From the NCBI RefSeq assembly GCF_024696245.1, contig NZ_JAILGZ010000006.1, forward strand, positions 51,282 through 115,281: a stretch of 64,000 nucleotides of DNA, given 5' to 3'. The position numbers were made by a program, and so were the translations under genes. The stretch is from Treponema sp. (lineage in GTDB: Bacteria; Spirochaetota; Spirochaetia; Treponematales; Treponemataceae). Below are positions 39,010 to 48,058 of this stretch, one piece after another. The notes under the pieces are model-generated. The model did not search any database and was not told where the DNA came from. It saw nothing but the letters and a program-made list of their open reading frames with translations. The stretch's first letter is position 1. Each line of letters opens with the position of its first letter.

Positions 39010-40077
39010 ATGGCATTTACTGATAATATTAAAAATCTGTTTGCAAAAAATGGAAAAAGGCATCCGCTTTCCAATACAGCACTTCTTCTTACAATTACTA
39101 TCTGTACATTTTTTGCAATGTATATTTTAGCAATGATTGTCTGGGGTGGCGGCTTTCTTAATCCTCAGCAGTTCTTTAATCTTTTTAACAACAATGCTTA
39201 CCTGATTATTATTTCCTGTGGTCTTACTATTGTTATGATTACCGGGGGAATTGATATTTCTGTTGGTGGAAGTGTTGCCCTTATTACCATGGCTTCTGTT
39301 GTGTTTATGGAAGATCATGCAGGAGGCCCACTTTCTTCTCTCCTTATCGCCCTGGCCATTGGTCTTGCTATTGGTGCAGTTCAGGGCTTCCTTGTTGCCT
39401 ATCTGAAGATTCAGCCTTTTATTGTAACACTTGCAGGTATGTTCTTTACAAGAGGTATGACTACAATTGTCAGCAAGGTTCCACGTACAGCTACAAATGA
39501 AGTTTTTATAAAGCTTAAGGATTTTTATGTGGATATTCCATTCCTGGGATCCTATGCAAATAACGGAAACTTTATTCCAGCCTATCTTGAACTTGGTGTA
39601 CTTATTACTATCGCTGTTGTAATTGTCTGCTGGTTCCTCCTTAAGTATACACGTTTTGGACGTAATCTTTATGCAGTTGGCGGTAACAGCGAAAGTGCCC
39701 TTATGCTGGGTATTAATGTAAAACGTACACAGTTCTTTGCCTATCTTCTTTGCGGCCTTCTTGCAGGAATTGCCGGATTTGTTTATCTCCTTCATACAGG
39801 AGCTGGAAATGCTTCCAACGCTACTCAGGCAGAAATGCAGGCTATTGCATCTTCAATTATTGGAGGTACCCTTCTTTCTGGTGGAGTAGGCAGTATCATA
39901 GGAACTCTCTTTGGTGTAATGTCCCTTAAAACTATCAGCAGTATTGTAGTTGCTTCCGGTTTAAAGGAACCTTACTGGCAGAGCATAACTACAGGACTTA
40001 TGCTTTGTTTCTTTATTCTGCTTCAGAGCATTATCCTTTCTTACAGAAAGAAGAAGCTTGGTTCAATGGCAGCTTAA
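39010..40077 (+). CDS. Sugar ABC transporter permease (YjfF-like)
   Basis: CGLTIVMITGGIDISVGGSVAL; FGRNLYAVGGNSESALMLGI; ASSIIGGTLLSGGVGSIIGTLFGV. Confidence 0.87.
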   Translation: MAFTDNIKNLFAKNGKRHPLSNTALLLTITICTFFAMYILAMIVWGGGFLNPQQFFNLFNNNAYLIIISCGLTIVMITGGIDISVGGSVALITMASVVFMEDHAGGPLSSLLIALAIGLAIGAVQGFLVAYLKIQPFIVTLAGMFFTRGMTTIVSKVPRTATNEVFIKLKDFYVDIPFLGSYANNGNFIPAYLELGVLITIAVVIVCWFLLKYTRFGRNLYAVGGNSESALMLGINVKRTQFFAYLLCGLLAGIAGFVYLLHTGAGNASNATQAEMQAIASSIIGGTLLSGGVGSIIGTLFGVMSLKTISSIVVASGLKEPYWQSITTGLMLCFFILLQSIILSYRKKKLGSMAA

Positions 40078-40085
40078 ATAAAGAA

Positions 40086-41672
40086 TCAGCTGACTGATGT
40101 CTTGTATTCACGGGGTGAAAGCCCCGTGTTTTTTTTGAATATATAACTGAAATAGTGGGGATCACTAAAGCCGCATTCGTATGCTATGTCATATCCCTTC
40201 ATGTCTGTTTCCCTCATAAGTTTTTTTGCATTTTCAATTCTTACATCAGTAAGGTATTCGATAAATGTTGTCTTACACTCCTGAGAAAAAATTGTGCTGA
40301 AGTGATTTGGACTCATTGCCACTTCCTGAGCCACAGTGGTTAGTGTAGTATTCTGATCAGCATAGTTTTCTTCAATGTATTTTTTTGCCTTAAAAATTAC
40401 TGATGCATATTTTCCTGTTACTTTTGAATCCCTGTATTCAAGGGCAAAGTAAAGGAGAGCCTGCATATGGGAACTAAGCTTTTCTTCGTTTTCTACAGCT
40501 TCGTCAATAAAGTTGCGGGAAATGATTTCCGGTCTTAATTGCTTTATGTCTCCCCCCAGTCTTTCTATAAGCTTTGATACTTCAAATATAAGGTCAACCA
40601 GAATGTAGGAAGCAAAGACTTTAAACTGTCCTGAGTTTTTTCTTACCAGAGTCATTGATTCATCAATAATGGCTGCAATTTCATTTTTTCCTGCATACTT
40701 AAGCCTGTCAATAAAAGGATCATTTTCGTTTAATTCAAGAATCTGGCTGTTATCAGACTGCAGGTCATCTGAACTGATGATTCTGTTTTTTGACTGAACG
40801 TTTTCTGAAGAAAGAATCTGCTTTGCATCTTCATAGGATTTTTTCAGGTCAAAAAGATGTTCTACTGTAAGACCGATTGCCGTAAGACACACGCAGTCAG
40901 AGTTTTTTCCTGTTATATGACTTATGCTTTCTGCTGCCTTAAAAACATTATCTTCAAGTTCTTCCTGACTGCTTCCTTTAAAAATACATACAAGAAGATT
41001 GGTATGGTGAAAAAAACATTCAGCCTGATCCCAGCTGGAAGAATAGGAGTTAATAAGGGAACAGGTTTCCTGCTGGTTCTGCTGGTTACCGGTAAGACTG
41101 TCTATCCTGCTGATAAGAACCTTGTAGTAGCGGGAGAGCAGGTTTATTTTTAAGTCATCACATTTTTGAACGATATTATTTAAATCAGCAGAGCCGTGAA
41201 CAAGATTATTAAGGAATTCTTTTTTAATAAGTTTTTCTTTTGATTTAAGTTCTTCCTTCATGCGGCTGATATCTGAATACTGCTTTTTTTCCCTGTCAAT
41301 TTCTGAGGCTGCCTTGTTAAGACTGTTAAGAATTTCTTCCGGAGTAAAAGGTTTAAGTACATAATCCTGAATGCCAATGGAAATTGCTTTTTTTGCATAA
41401 TCAAATTCATCATGACCTGAAAGAATAATTATTTTAATCCAGGGCTGGCTTTTTTTAACTTCTTCTGCCAGCTGCAGTCCGTCCATAAAAGGCATCTTTA
41501 TGTCTGTAATAAGAATGTCAGGTTTAATTTCATGTATCATGGAGAGGGCAATTTCTCCGTCACCGGCTTCTCCTGCAAATGTAAAGCCATTGGATTCCCA
41601 GTCAATTCTGGATCTTATTCCGTCAAGAACGATTGGTTCATCATCAACTATAAATACACTATACATTTTCAT
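40086..41672 (-). CDS. Response regulator, REC plus AraC-type HTH (YesN-like)
   Basis: VDDEPIVLDGIRSRIDWES REC start; C-terminal AraC HTH YDIAYECGFSDPHYFSYIFKKNTGLSPREYK. Confidence 0.92.
   Translation of the reverse strand: MKMYSVFIVDDEPIVLDGIRSRIDWESNGFTFAGEAGDGEIALSMIHEIKPDILITDIKMPFMDGLQLAEEVKKSQPWIKIIILSGHDEFDYAKKAISIGIQDYVLKPFTPEEILNSLNKAASEIDREKKQYSDISRMKEELKSKEKLIKKEFLNNLVHGSADLNNIVQKCDDLKINLLSRYYKVLISRIDSLTGNQQNQQETCSLINSYSSSWDQAECFFHHTNLLVCIFKGSSQEELEDNVFKAAESISHITGKNSDCVCLTAIGLTVEHLFDLKKSYEDAKQILSSENVQSKNRIISSDDLQSDNSQILELNENDPFIDRLKYAGKNEIAAIIDESMTLVRKNSGQFKVFASYILVDLIFEVSKLIERLGGDIKQLRPEIISRNFIDEAVENEEKLSSHMQALLYFALEYRDSKVTGKYASVIFKAKKYIEENYADQNTTLTTVAQEVAMSPNHFSTIFSQECKTTFIEYLTDVRIENAKKLMRETDMKGYDIAYECGFSDPHYFSYIFKKNTGLSPREYKTSVS
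40109..40136 (+). terminator. Rho-independent terminator of the sugar transporter operon
   Basis: CACGGGGTGAAAGCCCCGTG followed by T8, inside the 3' coding end of the convergent response regulator. Confidence 0.85.
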
Positions 41673-43110
41673 CTCCGCTGATACATGGGATTATAAAAGA
41701 AATCTTTGACCCTTTGTTTTTTTCTGATTCTATCATAAGTCCGCGATTTTTTCTTCCATAATAGAGCCTTAGTTTTTTATTTACGTTATACATTCCGTAT
41801 ACAGAAGAAAGTTTTTCTGAATCACTTTCTGCTTCATTAAGTTCCCTGCTTACTTCTTCCAGTCTTTCCGGAGAAAAACCTGCACCGTTATCCGCAACTT
41901 CAAAAAGAATAAATTTTTTTTCTTCATCAAGCCAGCGGGCATTTACAGTAAGTTCACCTCTTCCCCGTTTGTTTTTTATTCCGTGATAGATGGCATTTTC
42001 TACAAGAGGCTGCAATACTAATTTTATGATTTTAAAATTATAAAGTTCCGGGTCAGCATTAATAGAATAGTTAAGGATATCAGTGTACCGGATTTTTTGA
42101 ATTGTAAGGTAGTTTTTAATATGATCCAGTTCCTGCTGAATTGTAATCCATTCATGACCCCGGCTTAAAGATATGCGAAGGAATTCGGAAAAGGCTTTTG
42201 TAAGTTTAACAACCTTTTCTGTTTTTTCTTCTTCTGCCAGCCATACAATTGTGTCAAAGGTGTTGTAGAGAAAGTGAGGGGTAATCTGAGCCTGAAGGGC
42301 CTTCATCTCTGCCTTCTGAAAATTCTTTTGTTCTTCAAGATTTTTTTTCATCAGGATATCTATCTGTTCAGTCATGGTGTTAAGGTTTAATGCAAGCTTG
42401 TCCAGTTCCTCTACATCTGGAATATCTACTCTGGCTGTAAGTTCTCCTTCTGCTACCTGAGTGGAAAATTTTTCCATGTTGGCAATAGGCCTTTGAATTG
42501 CATCAGACATGGAGATGTAACTCTTAATTGAAATAAAGATTGCAGATATGGTAATAAGAATTTGAATGATAGTAAGAATAATTGATGAGTTGCGGAAAGA
42601 AATATTTGTTTTGTTTCCTGATTCAATTTCAATAACAATGTATTCCTGCATGATGTCAGAAAAAAGATTAGTAATTGTTCTTATTTCATCAAGGGCCCTT
42701 TCGTTATCTTCTACGCTGCTTCCTGACTTCATTTTTTCGCTCAGGTTATTTATGTTTTTAAGAAGTGTTGCTTCTGCCCTTTGAGCTACGTTTAGTTTTT
42801 CCCGGCTTTCTTTACTCTGACTCTGGGGAATCATATCCTGCAGTCCTCTGGAAATCTCATCCATCATAAAGTACTGCATGCCGTATTCAAACTTTTTTTT
42901 ACCGCAGATGATTTCCCAAAGTTCATCCGGAAGCTGGTTAGCTGCTGTATTAATAATTGTATTAGCCTGACTTACATTGGAAATAATTTTATTGTAACTA
43001 TGGGTATGAATCTGAGAAACAATAATGGAATATACAGATGGAATAACTGTAATCAGCAGGAGGATAAGGTATGACTGCTGAAGGATTTTTTTTAGATTTC
43101 TTTTTTTCAA
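41659..43110 (-). CDS. Sensor histidine kinase (YesM/LytS-type)
   Basis: HAMP-like region then ALQAQITPHFLYNTFDTIVWLAEEE and LVQPLVEN-like motif; 14-nt overlap with response regulator. Confidence 0.92.
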   Translation of the reverse strand: MKKRNLKKILQQSYLILLLITVIPSVYSIIVSQIHTHSYNKIISNVSQANTIINTAANQLPDELWEIICGKKKFEYGMQYFMMDEISRGLQDMIPQSQSKESREKLNVAQRAEATLLKNINNLSEKMKSGSSVEDNERALDEIRTITNLFSDIMQEYIVIEIESGNKTNISFRNSSIILTIIQILITISAIFISIKSYISMSDAIQRPIANMEKFSTQVAEGELTARVDIPDVEELDKLALNLNTMTEQIDILMKKNLEEQKNFQKAEMKALQAQITPHFLYNTFDTIVWLAEEEKTEKVVKLTKAFSEFLRISLSRGHEWITIQQELDHIKNYLTIQKIRYTDILNYSINADPELYNFKIIKLVLQPLVENAIYHGIKNKRGRGELTVNARWLDEEKKFILFEVADNGAGFSPERLEEVSRELNEAESDSEKLSSVYGMYNVNKKLRLYYGRKNRGLMIESEKNKGSKISFIIPCISGDENV

Positions 43111-44196
43111 TTAGTAGCCTCTTGGAGTATATAAAGAAAAGTCATCGTTTTCTGTAAAAATGCTTTCTTCAATATAAGAATTTTTTTGTATGGCTTCATT
43201 GACAGATATTTTTTTTACAAGTTCCATAAGCATGGGACCAAGGTTTGGATTGCATTCTACAACGCAGTTAAGTTTTCCTTCCTTAAGGGCGTCAATGCAA
43301 AGCTGTTCCCCATCAATACTTACAATTACTGTTGATTCAAGATTAATGCCATAGTTTTTAATAGTATCCAGCAGGCCTAAAGTCATGGAGTCATTGTGGG
43401 AATAAACTGCATCTATTTTTATTCCATTCCAGTATAAGCCGTCGGTTTTAAAGGCCTTGTCATTTAAAGAAGACTTAATAAGGTTTTCAGTGATTTCTTT
43501 TCCTCTGGACCGTAAAAAATCTCCGTCCTGACTGCAAAGAATATTAAAGCCTTTGTTGTCTTTAAGTACCTGCCTGAAGCCTCCGGCCCTTTCTTTCGTT
43601 ACGGATGAATTACTGGTACCGGAAATTTCCAGAATGTTAATTTCTTTTTTATCTGATATTTTTGAACCGGTTTTTCCTGGTGTATATTGTCCCGGCTTTT
43701 TAAATTTACTGCATATAAATTCAGCGGCTTTTTTTCCTTCTTCAATTCCATTTTCACCTATGTAAGCTGTGTAAAGGGAGGGATCAGCATTAATATGCCT
43801 GTCTACAAGAATTACAGGTATTCCTGCATCTTTTGCATCTTCCAGTACATTGTCCCATCCGTCTTCTACAATTGGTACAAAGGCAATTACATCTACCTGG
43901 TAAACTATAAAGGATCTTATAGCCTTAAGCTGATTTTCCTGTTTCTGCTGGGCATCCTTAAAAAGGATCTGTATATCATTTTCTTCTGCAGCTTCAAAGA
44001 TAGACTGAGTATTTCTGCTTCTCCAGGCACTTTCTGAACCTATCTGGGAAAAGCCCAGAATAATTCTGTTTTCTTTTTTTTCTGTATCCTTATTTGTAAA
44101 TGAAAAATTCTTTCTTACCATAAGAAGATTAATGGTGCTGATACAAATTGCTGCAATAATAATGGCGGTGATAACTTTTCTTGATATAGCTTTCAT
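43111..44196 (-). CDS. Membrane-anchored YtfQ-like periplasmic sugar-binding protein
   Basis: TM anchor VITAIIIAAICISTINLLMV; GFSQIGSESAWRSRNTQSIFEAAEENDIQILFKDAQQKQENQLKAIRSF. Abuts the kinase gene. Confidence 0.85.
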   Translation of the reverse strand: MKAISRKVITAIIIAAICISTINLLMVRKNFSFTNKDTEKKENRIILGFSQIGSESAWRSRNTQSIFEAAEENDIQILFKDAQQKQENQLKAIRSFIVYQVDVIAFVPIVEDGWDNVLEDAKDAGIPVILVDRHINADPSLYTAYIGENGIEEGKKAAEFICSKFKKPGQYTPGKTGSKISDKKEINILEISGTSNSSVTKERAGGFRQVLKDNKGFNILCSQDGDFLRSRGKEITENLIKSSLNDKAFKTDGLYWNGIKIDAVYSHNDSMTLGLLDTIKNYGINLESTVIVSIDGEQLCIDALKEGKLNCVVECNPNLGPMLMELVKKISVNEAIQKNSYIEESIFTENDDFSLYTPRGY

Positions 44197-44249
44197 ATTT
44201 TACATCTATTTTAAATTCAAGAAGGAAATTTTTCAATAAAAATATAGGG

Positions 44250-44291
44250 CATAAAAAAAGGACTGCATTTTATAATTAATGCAGTCCTTAT
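44250..44291 (-). terminator. Rho-independent terminator of the rnf operon
   Basis: AAGGACTGCAT...ATGCAGTCCTT hairpin followed by a T-tract on the minus strand. Confidence 0.85.
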
Positions 44292-44295
44292 TTAT

Positions 44296-44363
44296 TGAGG
44301 GTTTATTACAAAACCCTCAAAACGGCGAAGTCAAGGCTTTAAGCGTGAGCGTGCCTTGACTCG
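44296..44363 (-). other. Two further stem-loops in the rnf 3' region
   Basis: TGAGGGTTT/AAACCCTCA (44296-44304/44311-44319) and GTCAAGGC/GCCTTGAC (44330-44337/44353-44360), extended by CGA/TCG with one bulge. Confidence 0.6.
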
Positions 44364-44385
44364 ACGTATTGTTAAATATTAATTA

Positions 44386-45192
44386 TTAAAGTTCCTGAAA
44401 AAGGTGAAGAACCTTATCCGGACATGCTTTAATACATTCACCGCAGCTTGTACATTTGCTGTAATCAATTACAGGAATGCCTGAAGATAAATCAATACAG
44501 CCTTCAGGACATTTTCTTGCACACATTCCGCATTTGAAGCAGCCATTGCTGCAGTCTTTTCTTATCTGTGGTTTGTTGTCTGACTTACAGGAACATAAGG
44601 CAACGCTTCCTTTTGTATCTGCATTCATAAGAATAAAGAGATGTTTAGGACAGGTTTTTACACACATTCCGCATCCAGTACATTTAGCTCTGTTTACGTG
44701 TGGAAGACCGTCTTCTCCCATAGTAAGGGCTCCAAACTGACATACAGAAACACAGTCTCCTAAACCTATACAGCCGAAAGCACATTTTTTTGTTCCGTGG
44801 GCAGAAAGTTCTGCGGCCTTACAGGTCTGAACACCTTCGTAAGTACATTTGTCAGCTGCACATTCCTTAGTACCATGACAGGCAAGAAGGGCAACTTTAG
44901 GAGTCATGGAAGAAGTTTCAACTCCCATGATTCTGGCCAGCCCTGCAGCACAGGAAGCTCCACCTGCAACACATCCTGTTACGGGAGCCTGACCTGCTGC
45001 TACAGCTGCAGCAAAAGAATCACATCCTGCATAACCGCAGCCACCGCAGTTTGCACCAGGAAGACAGTTTCTTATCTCTTCGATCTTAGGATCAGTTTTT
45101 ACTGCAAATATTTTCTTAAAAAGCCCAAGGAGAAGTCCCAGAAGAAATCCGATGGACAAAGCAACAATGATTGTATAAATAACTGTATTCAT
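44386..45192 (-). CDS. rnfB: Rnf electron transport complex subunit B
   Basis: CLPGANCGGCGYAGCDSFA and multiple CxxCxxCxxxCP ferredoxin motifs. Confidence 0.92.
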   Translation of the reverse strand: MNTVIYTIIVALSIGFLLGLLLGLFKKIFAVKTDPKIEEIRNCLPGANCGGCGYAGCDSFAAAVAAGQAPVTGCVAGGASCAAGLARIMGVETSSMTPKVALLACHGTKECAADKCTYEGVQTCKAAELSAHGTKKCAFGCIGLGDCVSVCQFGALTMGEDGLPHVNRAKCTGCGMCVKTCPKHLFILMNADTKGSVALCSCKSDNKPQIRKDCSNGCFKCGMCARKCPEGCIDLSSGIPVIDYSKCTSCGECIKACPDKVLHLFQEL

Positions 45193-45215
45193 TTTAACCT
45201 CGAATATTCCCTGAA

Positions 45216-45794
45216 CTATTTAATCAGTCCCTTAAAGCCAAGGAAGGCAAGGGAAAGAAGACCTGCGGCAACATAAAGGATTGGAGTTCCTTTAAAGCTT
45301 GCCGGAATTTTTGCAATTTTAATACGGCTTCTTACACCGCTCATTATTACCATACTTAAAAGGAAGCCTGCAGCTGCACCAAGGGCATATACAATGCTTT
45401 CTCCGTAAGTGTAGTTTTTTCCAATACAGTTGATTGTTACACCAAGAACTGCACAGTTTGTTGTAATAAGGGCAAGGTAAACACCCATGGAACTGTAAAG
45501 ACCAGGTGCAGATTTTTTAAGGTAGAATTCTACCAGCTGTACCAGGGATGCAATTACAAGAATAAAGAAGAGAGTCTGAAGAAATTCCAGTCCCAGAGGA
45601 ATCATTACAAATTTATACAGAGGCCAGGTTACTGCTGTTGCCAGCATAATTACAAATGTTGTTGCCAGACCCATACCTGTTGCTTTTCCTGTTTCAGAAG
45701 TCATACCGATAAAAGGACAAATTGCCAGATACTGAATAAAAACAACATTATCAACTATTGCTGATTTTATAAAAAGCTGAATCATGTCACTCAT
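45216..45794 (-). CDS. rnfA: Rnf complex subunit A
   Basis: NVVFIQYLAICPFIG; ITTNCAVLGV; 4-nt overlap with rnfE. Confidence 0.92.
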   Translation of the reverse strand: MSDMIQLFIKSAIVDNVVFIQYLAICPFIGMTSETGKATGMGLATTFVIMLATAVTWPLYKFVMIPLGLEFLQTLFFILVIASLVQLVEFYLKKSAPGLYSSMGVYLALITTNCAVLGVTINCIGKNYTYGESIVYALGAAAGFLLSMVIMSGVRSRIKIAKIPASFKGTPILYVAAGLLSLAFLGFKGLIK

Positions 45795-46417
45795 TTACCT
45801 GCCTCCTTTGCTGCCTTACGATTCTTAAAATACTGAACAAGGGCCCCAAGAAAACCAAAAGCTAAAAAGCCTCCCGGAGCACTGTTAAAGATTCCAAAAC
45901 GATATTCTTCCGGAAGAATGGTAACCATAAAGGATGTTCCTGAGAGAAGGGTTCCCCCTCCTAAAAGTTCCCTGGCAAAAGAAATAATAAGAAGAACTGC
46001 TGTATAGCCCAGCCCCATACCCAGGGCATCAAGAATGGAATCTCCTGTGTTGTTTTTTGAAGCAAAGGATTCAACACGACCCATGATGATACAGTTTACA
46101 ACTATAAGTGGAAGAAAAACTCCCAGGGCATCATAAAGACTTTCCATATAGGCATTAAGTACAAGCTGTACAATAGTTGTAAAGGCTGCAATTATGATGA
46201 TAAAAACAGGAAGCCTTATGGAAGATGGAATGCTTTTTCTTAAAAGACTGATTACTATTTCACTCATCATAAGAACAAAGAGCATACCCATGCCCATTCC
46301 CAGTCCGTTAAAAATACTTGTTGTTACACCAAGGGAAGAGCACAAACCTATGTTAAGTACAAGAAGTGGATTTTCCTTTACGAATCCATTTGTAAGTATC
46401 TGTAATTTTCTGTTCAT
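45791..46417 (-). CDS. rnfE: Rnf complex subunit E
   Basis: NGFVKENPLLVLNIGLCSSLGVT; LGVFLPLIVVNCIIMGR. Confidence 0.92.
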   Translation of the reverse strand: MNRKLQILTNGFVKENPLLVLNIGLCSSLGVTTSIFNGLGMGMGMLFVLMMSEIVISLLRKSIPSSIRLPVFIIIIAAFTTIVQLVLNAYMESLYDALGVFLPLIVVNCIIMGRVESFASKNNTGDSILDALGMGLGYTAVLLIISFARELLGGGTLLSGTSFMVTILPEEYRFGIFNSAPGGFLAFGFLGALVQYFKNRKAAKEAGK

Positions 46418-47010
46418 TTTGCAAACTCCTTAAGGAGACAGTTACATCCTTCTTCCAGTAAGGCACCGATACCTGCACTGGTAATTGTAGCACCGCTGAT
46501 GGCTTCAAAAGTTTTGTTTACGGTAAAACCATCAGAAGCATTCATTCCTTCAAACTGTCCGTAAAAAGTTTTTTTGCTTTTACTCAGAGTGTAGGATGAA
46601 TCATTTGCCTTAAGTCCAAATCCAGGTGAATCTGTAAGCTTAAGGAATTTTATTCCCTGTATGCTTCCGTCTTTTTTTACACCTGCAAAAATTGTAGCTG
46701 TATCATAAGTAGGACCGCTTACCTGAACGGCACCTCCTTCTACAATTCCATTTTTCTTTGCAAGGTAAAGGCTTTCGATTTTTATTGTTCCTTTAGAAGC
46801 CGGACTAAAATCCTTTACTTCTTCAAAAGTATATCCCTCTCCAGGAAAAAATTCCCTCATGGCAGAATTGATTTTTTCAATCTGATTCTGTTTTATTTTA
46901 GGAGCTGTTACATTGTTAACCAGGGCAAGTACCAGACATGATACAGATGCAAAGACTGCAAGTATAAGCCCCAGCTTTATCATGGAAAGGATTCCGTCTT
47001 TTTCTTTCAT
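46414..47010 (-). CDS. rnfG: Rnf complex subunit G (FMN-binding)
   Basis: FMN-attachment-type motif SGATITSAGI; N-terminal TM. Confidence 0.92.
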   Translation of the reverse strand: MKEKDGILSMIKLGLILAVFASVSCLVLALVNNVTAPKIKQNQIEKINSAMREFFPGEGYTFEEVKDFSPASKGTIKIESLYLAKKNGIVEGGAVQVSGPTYDTATIFAGVKKDGSIQGIKFLKLTDSPGFGLKANDSSYTLSKSKKTFYGQFEGMNASDGFTVNKTFEAISGATITSAGIGALLEEGCNCLLKEFAK

Positions 47011-48044
47011 TTTACTTCTTCCTCCCTGGCACTTGTAAGATCAAAGGTTTGTACGATTTTTTTAACTTCAGGCTTGCGGTTACCTTTTTTTCCGTAGCCG
47101 TACATTCTTACTGTAAGATTGTTAAGGAAAGGTGCCACTGCATTCATTATAAGGATGCTGAACATAACTCCTTCAGGATAACCGCCGAAGTTTCTTATAA
47201 GGAAAGTAATAAGACCGCATCCTGCACCAAATACAAGACGTCCTGGTTTTGTAACAGGAGTAGTTGCGTAATCAGTTACCATAAATACTGCACCAAAAGC
47301 CAGACCTCCTGTAAGAAGGGCTGTAAGAACATCCCTTCCTCCGGCAATAAGGCTGGATGCAGAAATTGAAGAATGAATGAAGGTTGCAGCTGCTGCCGTA
47401 AAGATCATGGCAAAAGGTGCCCTCCAGTCAATTATTTTTGTTACCAGAAGAAATACAAAAGAAATAAGTATAAGAAGAACAGAAGTTTCTCCAATACAGC
47501 CGGCTTTTGTTCCAATAAAGAAATCAAGCCAGTCACTTGTCTGAGCTTCAAGGGCACCTGATTTTATCTGGGCAAGAACTGTAGCAGAAGAGACTGCATC
47601 AAGTCCCTGTGGCATTGTCCAGCTTGAACCCATTGCAGCAGGAAAGCTTATAAAAAGAAAAGCTCTTCCTGTAAGGGCAGGGTTAAATACGTTGCTTCCG
47701 ATTCCACCAAAAAGCCCCTTTGCAATTACAACAGCTACCAGGTCTCCGCAGAGAACCATCCATAATGGTGCTGATGGAGGCAGAACCAGGGCAAGAAGAA
47801 CTCCTGACACTGCAGCGGAAAGGTTGGAAATTACCAGCTTCTGTTTTGTAAGCAGCTGAAAAAGTCCTTCAAAAATTACACAGCCTGCAGCAGAAACAAG
47901 AACTACAGCAAGGGCATGAAATCCAAAAATATATGTTCCGTAAATAACTTCCGGTAACATGGCAATCAGGACAGCCAGCATTATTTTCTGAGTAGAAGAC
48001 CCCAGGGTAAAATGAGGGCTGGATGAAATATGAATCTGATTCAT
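47007..48044 (-). CDS. rnfD: Rnf complex subunit D
   Basis: Start at ATG 48044 (MNQIHISSSPHF; track opens at 48158); AVSSATVLAQ and TDYATTPVTKPGRLVFGAGCGL motifs. Confidence 0.92.
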   Translation of the reverse strand: MNQIHISSSPHFTLGSSTQKIMLAVLIAMLPEVIYGTYIFGFHALAVVLVSAAGCVIFEGLFQLLTKQKLVISNLSAAVSGVLLALVLPPSAPLWMVLCGDLVAVVIAKGLFGGIGSNVFNPALTGRAFLFISFPAAMGSSWTMPQGLDAVSSATVLAQIKSGALEAQTSDWLDFFIGTKAGCIGETSVLLILISFVFLLVTKIIDWRAPFAMIFTAAAATFIHSSISASSLIAGGRDVLTALLTGGLAFGAVFMVTDYATTPVTKPGRLVFGAGCGLITFLIRNFGGYPEGVMFSILIMNAVAPFLNNLTVRMYGYGKKGNRKPEVKKIVQTFDLTSAREEEVK

Positions 48045-48058
48045 TACAATACTCCCTT

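Noticed and set aside
39127-39795. 222-aa minus-strand ORF
   Set aside because: Antisense to the YjfF-like permease; Lys/Asn/Cys-rich composition typical of a shadow frame.
45700-45715. ACCGATAA as sigma28 -10
   Set aside because: Inside rnfA coding sequence with no matching -35 or downstream start.
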